Assembly: GCF_003591175.1 (NCBI RefSeq)
Contig: NZ_QYYG01000011.1
Location: forward strand, 1 to 64,000
Length of the DNA: 64,000 nt
Direction of reading: 5' to 3'
Source: Serratia inhibens
Lineage (GTDB): Bacteria; Pseudomonadota; Gammaproteobacteria; Enterobacterales; Enterobacteriaceae
Position 1 is the first letter of the stretch. Every line of letters begins with the position of its first letter. A program made the translations under genes and the position numbers. Shown one piece after another: positions 17,568 through 25,410 of the stretch. Below the pieces are notes generated by a model. That model made no database searches. It had not been told where the DNA came from and saw only the letters and a program-made list of their open reading frames with translations.

Positions 17568-20500
17568 CCGCCTGTTGCCGGTTGGCTCATCAGCGCTGGA
17601 GGTCGCCGCCGCGGCCGCCTGTGCCGAGCTGGCCGCGATACCGGTACCGCTGCGTGAGTTGTGGGACCCGGCTACCTGCCCGCTCAACCTGTTGCCCTAT
17701 TTGGCCTGGGCGTTTTCGGTGGATCATTGGGACGAGAGTTGGACGGAAGAAGTCAAGCGCGAGGTCGTCTCCTCCGCCTTCCTCGTGCACCGCCATAAAG
17801 GCACCATCGGCGCTATCCGCCGCGTGGTTGAGCCATTGGGTTACCTGATTAAACTGCGCGAATGGTGGGAGACCAACGGTGAACCCGGTACTTTTTCGCT
17901 GGATATCGGTGTGCTGGAGAACGGTATTACCGAAGAAATGTACCTGGAAATGGAACGGATGATCGCCGATGCCAAACCCGTCAGTCGCCACCTGAGCAGC
18001 CTTGCCCTGAATCTGGAAGCCTCCGGTAACATCGAGGTAGCCGGCGGCAATTACGACGCAGAGATCACCACCCTGTATCCAGACTATGTTGAATTTGCCC
18101 GACAGATGCTGGAAGGCCATTACCAGTTTTTACAGCGCAATACCGGCACTACTCTTGATTCGACCAAACAACATTTTGTTCTCAATGAAGAACATGTTCT
18201 GGCCGACTCACGTCATGAACGAGAGCTTTCTCGCATGGCCGGATTACCCAATGACGCCACCACCGAGGGGCAAGCGTTGCAAATCCTCGGTTATGCGCAT
18301 GCCTATCAGGCGACCCGACAACAGAAGTATCTGGATCAAGCCATCGCCTGCTTCGACGCTTACGTGACTCATTTTTACGATGGAGCCCCTATCCCGGAAA
18401 CCCCTCAGCGTTGGGTAGCCAATTGGATCGTCAACGCCAAAGAGCCGGTACTCGCCAACTGGCCGGTGGATAGCAAGGATCCAACGCACAGCGGTTTCAA
18501 AGGCGTGTCGATGACCTTTAACAAAGGGCGTACGCAGATCCCTCAGGGTGCTCCTTATTGGGGGGAGTATCTGGATATCGCTACCTTCGCCTTTGACGGT
18601 GTTCTGGCGTGGGATGCCATCAATGCCCAGGTCCGCGCGGTTAACGCCGCCGGCAACATTGACTGGAATCGCGATGGCAAACGCTATGACGTTGCGTGGA
18701 TCATCAACTGGCAGGGTTATCAGATTAATGCCGACGGCGACATTCTCGCCAAAGGGTTACCCGCCGCTCAGTTCGGCACCGTGCAATTGGAAGACGCCAC
18801 GCTCGGCGGTAGCCATAAGCTGAACTTTGCCAATCGTCAGCCGCTCGAAAAGGGTGGCGTAATGATCGAGCGCAATCAGATCCAGCATAATCGTCCGCTG
18901 CATGTTCCGGTCTCACATAACAACATGGGCAATGCGGCAGACGCCGAGCTGTGGTTCGCCGACGCCTGTTATCTGCTGTACAAAATCACCGGTGAACAAC
19001 GCTATTTCAAGGCATGGAAAAGCGTTGAATTCACCGCCATGGAATATACCGACATTGATGCGCAGGATAAATTCTTCCGTCAGAGTCAGCATGCCAATAC
19101 GCCATTCACCGACGGCATCTCCTACGACTGGTCCTACCCCGCTGATGCACCGGTCAGCTATGCACGCAATACAGATGGCATGATCACCCTTCGCAAGGAT
19201 GTCGCGTCACAGCAATCGCTGGAGCAGCAGGCGGTGTGGTTCCGTATCAACAGCCAGTCAAAAGTTCGCACCAGTTTTGGCGGTGTTGATGACCAGAATC
19301 AGCCCATTACCTGCAAACTGCAGCTTTCCATTGCACCGGAAAAAAATGCTGCTCAGGCCACCGAATGGGGCATAGGTTTGCCGCAATCCACCCTTGCACA
19401 GGTGAAAACTTACGATATCGCACTCAGCAGTCTGGCGGCGCTGACCCGCGAAGACGGCAGCGATTATCTGCTGGCCGACCAACGCGCGGTGACCGATTAC
19501 GGTGGTTGCGTGATCGGCAGTCTGTTTGAAGAACAGGTTTACGATAGCCGCAGCGCAATGGTGATCAACGCCCGCTTCCCCAATGATGATGCCGGCATGG
19601 TCATTGGCGCCTGGTTGACCGATGGGGAACGCTTCCCTGTTACCCAATTGGTTTACCGCGCCGACGCCGACTTTAACCTGCGGCTGGAGGATGACGATAA
19701 ATGGCGTTGGTACTGGATGCTGCCCGCGACCGACGGCAAATGGATGTTGGCAACCTTTGCCCCGGCAGCCGCGGTGCTGAGCGGCTACCAACCTGATCAT
19801 CAAGAGGGCGATGAGCAACCTGCTCACCCCAACTTCAGCAGCGTTGAACAAATCACCATCCTGCAAGATGGCAACGTGACGGACGCCAATTTCAGCTATT
19901 ACGTATTGAACGATATCCCACCTACCTTTAACGCCGATGACGGTTACACCATCAAGTACCGCATCACATTGCAAGCGGAAAACCCTTATACCGCCCTGCT
20001 GGGGGATTGCACCATGCTGGGTCATCGTCAGGACAGCCTGTTCTGCACACCTGGCGTGATTCCGTTTTCCAATATCTACCAGGCCGACAGCCAACAGTTT
20101 GACGGCTGGCACGGCATGCCTTATCCGGGTTACCAGTACCCCTTTATTTTCGTTAATGCCGACGCCGACCCCGACGACGTGATGCTCAACAACATGGCCG
20201 AATTTCTGTGGCAATCACAGCAGTGGTATCAGCAGCAGTTCGGCGTATTAGGTCCCGGTGCTTCCGCCTATATCTGGAATCGCTGGGATAACCTGAGCTA
20301 CGGCAGTGCGGACAGTTGGACCATGTACCACTGGGGTAAGGGGACTGCATGGGCCGGCTATCAGCCGCGCGCTTTCTTTGGTGCGACCCGTGCCTGGTAT
20401 GAACTGAAACTGGCGGGTAAAACGCCGCCAACCAAACTGGTTGATTATGTCGAAAACTGGCTGCGCTGGCTGATCGGTTTTACCCAGGATTCCGGCGGCA

Positions 20501-20853
20501 TCACGCCGACCGATTTCCCGATGGCCGGCGTTCCGCAACCCGATCAACACGACTTCACCGGCCATATGTGCGGCCTGTGGCTGGCCGGCGCAGTAATGGC
20601 AAAAATGGCCGGTTGCTCGGTCAGCGGCACAGATCACTTTATTGAGCAATGCGTAACAGAGTTACAGAAGAACTATCTGGCCACTGGCGACGTGATGGAT
20701 GGCGCATGGTCGCCGGCACCGCGTCCCGGTACCGACAATGGGATGTTCTTCGGTTTTTGGTCGGGTGAAATCCTGCGCGGATTGAGCCTGTATGTGATGT
20801 ACAAGAGCGGCCTTAACTACCCGGTCGACGAACAGAAGAGAGCAACACTATGA
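17560..20853 (+). CDS. Baseplate protein I fused to a giant C-terminal domain
   Basis: The first 178 residues are a complete P2 gpI wedge protein (LLPVGSSALEVAAAAACAELAAIPVPL..., RHKGTIGAIRRVVEPLGYL, DAKPVSRHLSSLALNLE). P2 gpI ends near here, but this frame continues to 1097 residues. The extension starts with helical repeats (about 180-300: GQALQILGYAHAYQATRQQKYLDQAI), goes on as a Trp/Tyr-rich, strand-rich part (about 340-860), and ends again with helices (about 868-1085: MLNNMAEFLWQSQQWYQQQFG; GLWLAGAVMAKMAG). This pattern recalls (alpha/alpha)n toroid glycoside hydrolases or lyases with an inserted beta-sandwich, but I recognise no catalytic motif. Base composition matches the flanking tail genes. 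It may be a surface-glycan-binding or degrading appendage of the baseplate (inference). Confidence 0.85.
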   Translation: MSNRLLPVGSSALEVAAAAACAELAAIPVPLRELWDPATCPLNLLPYLAWAFSVDHWDESWTEEVKREVVSSAFLVHRHKGTIGAIRRVVEPLGYLIKLREWWETNGEPGTFSLDIGVLENGITEEMYLEMERMIADAKPVSRHLSSLALNLEASGNIEVAGGNYDAEITTLYPDYVEFARQMLEGHYQFLQRNTGTTLDSTKQHFVLNEEHVLADSRHERELSRMAGLPNDATTEGQALQILGYAHAYQATRQQKYLDQAIACFDAYVTHFYDGAPIPETPQRWVANWIVNAKEPVLANWPVDSKDPTHSGFKGVSMTFNKGRTQIPQGAPYWGEYLDIATFAFDGVLAWDAINAQVRAVNAAGNIDWNRDGKRYDVAWIINWQGYQINADGDILAKGLPAAQFGTVQLEDATLGGSHKLNFANRQPLEKGGVMIERNQIQHNRPLHVPVSHNNMGNAADAELWFADACYLLYKITGEQRYFKAWKSVEFTAMEYTDIDAQDKFFRQSQHANTPFTDGISYDWSYPADAPVSYARNTDGMITLRKDVASQQSLEQQAVWFRINSQSKVRTSFGGVDDQNQPITCKLQLSIAPEKNAAQATEWGIGLPQSTLAQVKTYDIALSSLAALTREDGSDYLLADQRAVTDYGGCVIGSLFEEQVYDSRSAMVINARFPNDDAGMVIGAWLTDGERFPVTQLVYRADADFNLRLEDDDKWRWYWMLPATDGKWMLATFAPAAAVLSGYQPDHQEGDEQPAHPNFSSVEQITILQDGNVTDANFSYYVLNDIPPTFNADDGYTIKYRITLQAENPYTALLGDCTMLGHRQDSLFCTPGVIPFSNIYQADSQQFDGWHGMPYPGYQYPFIFVNADADPDDVMLNNMAEFLWQSQQWYQQQFGVLGPGASAYIWNRWDNLSYGSADSWTMYHWGKGTAWAGYQPRAFFGATRAWYELKLAGKTPPTKLVDYVENWLRWLIGFTQDSGGITPTDFPMAGVPQPDQHDFTGHMCGLWLAGAVMAKMAGCSVSGTDHFIEQCVTELQKNYLATGDVMDGAWSPAPRPGTDNGMFFGFWSGEILRGLSLYVMYKSGLNYPVDEQKRATL

Positions 20854-22514
20854 CAGCAAAATACCGCGCCCTGCTCACCGAACAGGGCAAAGCGCTGCTG
20901 GCCAACGCCACAGCAACCGGCCAAAAGCTGGAAATAACCCAAATGGCGGTCGGAGACGGCGGCGGTACAGCCACCATTCCGAGCGAAAGCCAGACCAAAC
21001 TGGTGAACGAAAGACGTCGTGCCGCGCTGAACTCGCTGCAGGTGAACACCAACAGCAATAATCAGGTGATCGCCGAGCAGGTGATCCCGGAAGATGTCGG
21101 CGGCTGGTGGATCAGAGAGCTGGGGTTATACGATAAAAACGGTGTGCTGGTGGCGATCGCCAATACCCCTGACACCTATAAACCGCTGCTGGCCGAAGGT
21201 GCTGGCCGTACTCAAGTGGTACGCATGGTGCTACTGGTCAAAGGTGACGCCAGCGCGATGATTGTCGCGGACAAAACCGCCGTGCTGGTTTCCCGCGACA
21301 CGCTGGATGCGGCAATCGCCGAACATGCCCGTTCACGCAATCACCCGGATGCAACTCTGCTGGCCAAAGGCTTTACCCAATTGAGCAATGACAACAACAG
21401 CAACAGCGAATCTCTGGCGGCAACACCGAAGGCGGTGAAGGCGGTGAATGACGCCTCGCTAAAAATCGCCGCAAACTTGAAAGATGTGGCGGATAAAGTC
21501 ACTGCGCGGAGCAATCTGGGCTTAGGCAGCGCGGCCACTCGTAACGTGGGGACTGAAGCTGCAAACTTGATGGAAGTTGGCGCGTTCGGTCTCGGCTCGG
21601 GCTCAACGCATCGTGCAGATGCCTACGGCAATCTTGGCGCAATCTATCGGGTCAATGGCACGTCGAAAAACGCACCGGGTTCAGGAATTTATGGTGTGAT
21701 AAACCTGCCATGCGATGGCGGTCCTTCAAGCGGCTATCTGGCAGTCCAAAATAGCGCAGCCGCTTATGTCGGTAGCTCCACTACACCGGAGAAACCGCTG
21801 TCGTGGTACCGAATTTACACCACTGCCTATAAACCCACCGCGGCGGATGTCGGTGCTTACAGCAAAGGTGAGGCCGACGGCAAGTTTGTTAAACAGAGCG
21901 GCGATACCATTAGCGGCGGTCTAACGGTTAATGGCGCTATTGAAACCAAATCGGGGCTGACTACGCCGTCATTAACTGTGAATGGCAACTCAGTTATTTC
22001 AGGCTCGTTGACGGCCAAAGCCAGCATTGAATTATTTGGAGCCTCTCCTTATATAGATTTTCATTATGCCAATACGTCTGGAGATTATGACGTCCGTATT
22101 ATTAATGAAAATCCAGGAAAGCTCACTCTGGGAGCTAAGGTTGTTCGGGTTAATGAAAACATTTCTGTTGGTGCTGATGCCTATATTGATCGCACATTAT
22201 ATGTCACGGGGGAATGTCGGGCAGGCAATACTTTATATGCCGGCACTGCCGCCTTTCAAACCAATGGTGATATCAACGGTAGCATTTGGGGTGGTTTCTT
22301 ATCTAATTACCTTAACCAAAACTTCGTTCGCGACGTTCGCTTGGGTAATGTAGAAAGTGCCGCTTCCTGGAACGGCCCTGGTTACGCAGACAGTGCCGGC
22401 TATGTTTTAACCGGGGCGGCGAATAACAATCAAGACGAATTTATTGATGTTATTTTTCGCCGTCCGTTACAAAAACTCATTAACGGTACTTGGGTTACCG
22501 TCTGGATCGCTTAA
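20850..22514 (+). CDS. Tail fibre protein H
   Basis: A 554-residue fibre that should determine target range. The N-terminal 150 residues are the P2 gpH/tail-collar attachment domain (MTAKYRALLTEQGKALLANA; DVGGWWIRELGLYDKNG). Fibre repeats follow, and the end is the widespread receptor-binding tip VRLGNVESAASWNGPGYAD...RRPLQKLINGTW found in many Mu-, lambda- and P2-like fibres. From about 22020 the DNA becomes clearly more AT-rich than the N-terminal part, a sign that the tip was exchanged. Overlaps I by 4 bp. Confidence 0.9.
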   Translation: MTAKYRALLTEQGKALLANATATGQKLEITQMAVGDGGGTATIPSESQTKLVNERRRAALNSLQVNTNSNNQVIAEQVIPEDVGGWWIRELGLYDKNGVLVAIANTPDTYKPLLAEGAGRTQVVRMVLLVKGDASAMIVADKTAVLVSRDTLDAAIAEHARSRNHPDATLLAKGFTQLSNDNNSNSESLAATPKAVKAVNDASLKIAANLKDVADKVTARSNLGLGSAATRNVGTEAANLMEVGAFGLGSGSTHRADAYGNLGAIYRVNGTSKNAPGSGIYGVINLPCDGGPSSGYLAVQNSAAAYVGSSTTPEKPLSWYRIYTTAYKPTAADVGAYSKGEADGKFVKQSGDTISGGLTVNGAIETKSGLTTPSLTVNGNSVISGSLTAKASIELFGASPYIDFHYANTSGDYDVRIINENPGKLTLGAKVVRVNENISVGADAYIDRTLYVTGECRAGNTLYAGTAAFQTNGDINGSIWGGFLSNYLNQNFVRDVRLGNVESAASWNGPGYADSAGYVLTGAANNNQDEFIDVIFRRPLQKLINGTWVTVWIA

Positions 22515-22515
22515 T

Positions 22516-23070
22516 ATGAAAAACATAAAAAACTTCACTCTCATTGAACCCGAAACTGCGGATCAAAAATCGTTGGCAGCGTCACATGGCGTTCTTTTCT
22601 TAAGGTCTGAAAGTGGTGATGATTGGTATGAATGCCAAAAAAAATTCCGCAATGACACTATAAAAATAATGTATGACAACAATGGAATAATTCGCTCAAT
22701 TACCAATAAATCGAATACCGAGGGGCATTATGACGTTTCAGGTTTTTTCCCGGAAAACATGAGCGTTGCAGAAACAGACCAACTACCAGAAGGGGCTGAT
22801 ATCGATGGTCGCTGGTTTTTTGATGGAATACAGGTTAAACCCAGAGAGTATTCATCCGCAGAACTGCAACAGCAAGCCATGAATAAAAAGCAGGATCTGA
22901 TGAAACAGGCCACGCTGCAAATAGCAACGCTTGCCGATGCCATCGAATTGGGAATGGCGAGTGATGAAGAACAACGACGTCTGACCGACTGGAAAACCTA
23001 CCGGGTTCTGCTTAGCCGGCTGGATCCCGGCACCGCCCCCGATATTGATTGGCCGCAGTCACCGCAGTAA
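22516..23070 (+). CDS. Tail fibre assembly protein G (Tfa)
   Basis: A 184-residue protein of the tail fibre assembly chaperone family (Caudo_TAP). It begins MKNIKNFTLIEPETADQ two bases after the H stop codon and ends with the typical ELQQQAMNKKQDLMKQAT...TDWKTYRVLLSRLD...IDWPQSP. Such chaperones fold the matching fibre tip and usually travel with it; the first 350 bp share the AT-rich composition of the H tip. A longer frame reading back into H was rejected. Confidence 0.9.
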   Translation: MKNIKNFTLIEPETADQKSLAASHGVLFLRSESGDDWYECQKKFRNDTIKIMYDNNGIIRSITNKSNTEGHYDVSGFFPENMSVAETDQLPEGADIDGRWFFDGIQVKPREYSSAELQQQAMNKKQDLMKQATLQIATLADAIELGMASDEEQRRLTDWKTYRVLLSRLDPGTAPDIDWPQSPQ

Positions 23071-23077
23071 TCCACTC

Positions 23078-23103
23078 AACGCCCCGCACGGGGCGTTTTT
23101 TTT
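23078..23103 (+). terminator. Terminator of late operon 1
   Basis: Perfect stem AACGCCCC / GGGGCGTT with a GCAC loop and eight T, 7 bp after the Tfa stop codon. Ends the X...G transcript. Confidence 0.9.
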
Positions 23104-23122
23104 ATCTTTATTTTTCCTGCTG

Positions 23123-23142
23123 TTGTACCAGATCCCATACAA
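23123..23142 (+). promoter_or_regulatory. Ogr/NucC activator site of late promoter 2 (F promoter)
   Basis: TTGT-ACCAGATCCCAT-ACAA, an exact TTGT-N12-ACAA. It lies 20 bp after the terminator and 70 bp before FI, the place of the P2 F promoter. A start near 23187 is expected from the usual -55 position. Having the same 8 fixed bases at both late operons makes chance unlikely. Confidence 0.8.
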
Positions 23143-23211
23143 ACCCAATGACGTGCGTCGTCGCATCGTGAAGGGCATCCTGTTACTACCAACCACAAAC
23201 GGAGTAATACT

Positions 23212-24381
23212 ATGGGTGATTATCACCACGGCGTGCGTGTCCTCGAAATCAACGAAGGCACCCGCGTAATTTCCACCGTCTCGACGGCAATTGTCGGCAT
23301 GGTTTGTACCGCAGAAGATGCCGATGCAACCTTGTTTCCCCTCAACACCCCGGTGCTGATCACTGACGTTTTGGCCGCCAGCGGCAAGGCCGGAAAGGAA
23401 GGCACTCTGGCACGCTCGCTGCTGGCGATTGCCGAGCAGGCCAAACCGGTGACCGTCGTCGTGCGCGTGGCGGAAGGCAAAGACGAAGCCGAAACCACCT
23501 CCAATATCATTGGCGGCGCCGATGAGAACGGTAAGTACACTGGCATGAAAGCCTTGCTGGCTGCACAGTCTGAACTGGGCGTGAAACCTCGTATCCTGGG
23601 CGTACCTGGCCACGATAACCTGGAAGTGGCTACCGCATTGGCCGGTATCTGCCAACAACTCCGCGCCTTCGGTTATATCAGCGCCTACGGCTGCAAAACC
23701 GTTTCCGACGCCATCAAGTACCGTGCAGGCTTCAGCCAGCGTGAACTGATGTTGATCTGGCCGGATTTTGTCAACTGGAACACCACCACCAACAGCAGCG
23801 ACATCGCCTTCGCTACAGCCCGCGCACTCGGCCTGCGAGCCAAAATCGACCAGGAAACCGGCTGGCACAAAACCCTGTCCAACGTCGGTGTGAACGGAGT
23901 GAGCGGCATTTCGTCCAGCGTGTTCTGGGATCTGCAAACCGTGGGTACCGACGCCGATCTGCTGAACCAGGGTTGTGTTACCACCTTGATCCGTAAGGAT
24001 GGCTTTAAGTTCTGGGGCTCACGCACCTGCTCCGACGATCCGTTATTCCAGTTCGAAAACTACACCCGCACCGCGCAAGTACTGGCAGACACCATGGCCG
24101 AAGCGCATCTGTGGGCGGTTGACCGCCCGGTCACTCCAACGCTGATCCGCGACATGATCGACGGTATCAAAGCCAAGTTCCGCGAACTGAAATCCGCAGG
24201 GCTGATCATCGATGGCGACTGCTGGTATGACGAAAACGCCAACGATAAGGACACCCTGAAGGCCGGCAAACTGTTTATTGATTACGACTACACCCCGGTG
24301 CCGCCGCTGGAAGATTTGACCCTGCGCCAACGCATTACCGACCGTTACCTGGCGAACTTCGCCGCGTCCGTGAACAGCTAA
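23212..24381 (+). CDS. Contractile tail sheath protein FI
   Basis: A 389-residue sheath subunit homologous to P2 FI (396 aa). It opens MGDYHHGVRVLEINEGTRVIS and carries KTVSDAIKYRAGFSQRELMLIWPDF and the C-terminal handshake region LRQRITDRYLANFAASV. Contraction of stacked sheath rings drives the tube through the target envelope. First gene of late operon 2; GGAG lies 8 nt before the ATG. Confidence 0.95.
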   Translation: MGDYHHGVRVLEINEGTRVISTVSTAIVGMVCTAEDADATLFPLNTPVLITDVLAASGKAGKEGTLARSLLAIAEQAKPVTVVVRVAEGKDEAETTSNIIGGADENGKYTGMKALLAAQSELGVKPRILGVPGHDNLEVATALAGICQQLRAFGYISAYGCKTVSDAIKYRAGFSQRELMLIWPDFVNWNTTTNSSDIAFATARALGLRAKIDQETGWHKTLSNVGVNGVSGISSSVFWDLQTVGTDADLLNQGCVTTLIRKDGFKFWGSRTCSDDPLFQFENYTRTAQVLADTMAEAHLWAVDRPVTPTLIRDMIDGIKAKFRELKSAGLIIDGDCWYDENANDKDTLKAGKLFIDYDYTPVPPLEDLTLRQRITDRYLANFAASVNS

Positions 24382-24394
24382 GGAAACCTGAATC

Positions 24395-24904
24395 ATGGCA
24401 CTGCCAAAAAAATTGAAATACCTGAACCTGTTTAACGACGGCTTCAACTACATGGGCGTGGTATCCGCCATGACCCTGCCGAAACTGACCCGCAAGCTGG
24501 AAAAATTCCGCGGCGGCGGTATGAGCGGTGCAGCGTCCGTGGACTTCGGTCTGGACGACGATGCGCTGGTTGTTGAGTGGACCATGGGCGGCATCGATGA
24601 GTTGGTGCTGAAACAGTGGGGCCGCGTAGATGCAGTGCCGCTGCGCTTTACCGGCTCTTTCCAGCGTGATGACACCGGCGAAGTTTCAGCACTCGAAGTG
24701 GTGATGCGCGGCCGTCACAAGGAAATCGACAGCGGCGACTTCAAGCAAGGCGAAGACACCGAAACCAAGGTCTCTACCGACTGTACCTACTTCAAGCTGA
24801 GCATCGACGGCAAAGAGCTGATCGAGATCGATACCGTCAACATGATCGAGAAAGTCGACGGCGTGGATCTGCTGGCGGCTCACCGTCGTGCCATTGGCCT
24901 GTAA
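24395..24904 (+). CDS. Tail tube protein FII
   Basis: A 169-residue tube subunit homologous to P2 FII (172 aa): MALPKKLKYLNLFNDGFNYMGVVSAMTLPKLTRKLEKFRGGGM. Hexamers stack inside the sheath to make the hollow tube whose insertion depolarises target cells. Follows FI by 13 bp. Confidence 0.95.
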   Translation: MALPKKLKYLNLFNDGFNYMGVVSAMTLPKLTRKLEKFRGGGMSGAASVDFGLDDDALVVEWTMGGIDELVLKQWGRVDAVPLRFTGSFQRDDTGEVSALEVVMRGRHKEIDSGDFKQGEDTETKVSTDCTYFKLSIDGKELIEIDTVNMIEKVDGVDLLAAHRRAIGL

Positions 24905-24967
24905 TTCATAACATTAACGGCCAGCCATGCGCTGGCCTTCTTTACCTGACTGATAATTGGAAATCCC

Positions 24968-25255
24968 ATGGAACTGAATGCATCCCCAGAAAATACCGTT
25001 GTATTGGAAACCCCGATCAAACGTGGCGACAGCGAAATCCGCGAAGTGCAAGTCACCAAACCGAATGCCGGCAGCCTGCGCGGCATCGGTTTGGCGGCCC
25101 TGGCCAACGCCGACGTTGACGCCCTGATCACCATCCTGCCGCGCGTCACCTACCCGAATCTGACCAAGGAAGAGTGCGCGCGCCTGGAACTGCCGGACCT
25201 GATTGCGCTGGCCGGCCAGGTGATCGGTTTTTTGTCGCCGAAATCGGCCGAGTAA
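24968..25255 (+). CDS. Tail assembly protein E
   Basis: A 95-residue protein homologous to P2 gpE (91 aa), with TPIKRGDSEIREVQVTKPNAGSLRGIGLAALANADVDALITILPRV. It is made in the zero frame and, by a -1 frameshift near its end, also gives the longer E+E'. The pair acts as chaperone for the tape measure, like lambda G/GT. Confidence 0.92.
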   Translation: MELNASPENTVVLETPIKRGDSEIREVQVTKPNAGSLRGIGLAALANADVDALITILPRVTYPNLTKEECARLELPDLIALAGQVIGFLSPKSAE

Positions 25256-25410
25256 ACATCGACCCCGTTCTGACCGTGGACGATCTGATGGCGGACATCG
25301 CAGTGATTTTTCATTGGCCGCCATCGGAGATGAGCGGCATGACGCTGACAGAGCTAATAGGCTGGCGCCACAGGGCGCTGCAACGCAGCGGAGTAAATAC
25401 AGATGAGTAA
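24968..25410 (+). CDS. Tail assembly protein E+E' (programmed -1 frameshift product)
   Basis: Translation slips at T-TTT-TTG (25228-25234) and continues in the -1 frame as VAEIGRVNIDPVLTVDDLMA... to the stop at 25408-25410. This gives about 147 residues (89 from E plus 58), close to P2 E+E' (142). The E' part has the FHWPPSEMSGMTLTEL motif common to such extensions. The E' stop overlaps the T start. Conservation of this device argues that the tail genes are still under selection. Confidence 0.85.
25228..25234 (+). other. -1 frameshift slippery site T-TTT-TTG
   Basis: The heptamer fits X-XXY-YYZ in the reading frame of E (codons TTT at 25229 and TTG at 25232). It is the same type of site used by P2 E/E'. 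The open -1 frame downstream ends exactly at gene T. Confidence 0.85.

Noticed and set aside
19258-20214. 318-codon open frame on the minus strand inside gene I
   Set aside because: Shadow of the I reading frame; no ribosome site, no protein-like pattern, and it would overlap a coding gene fully.
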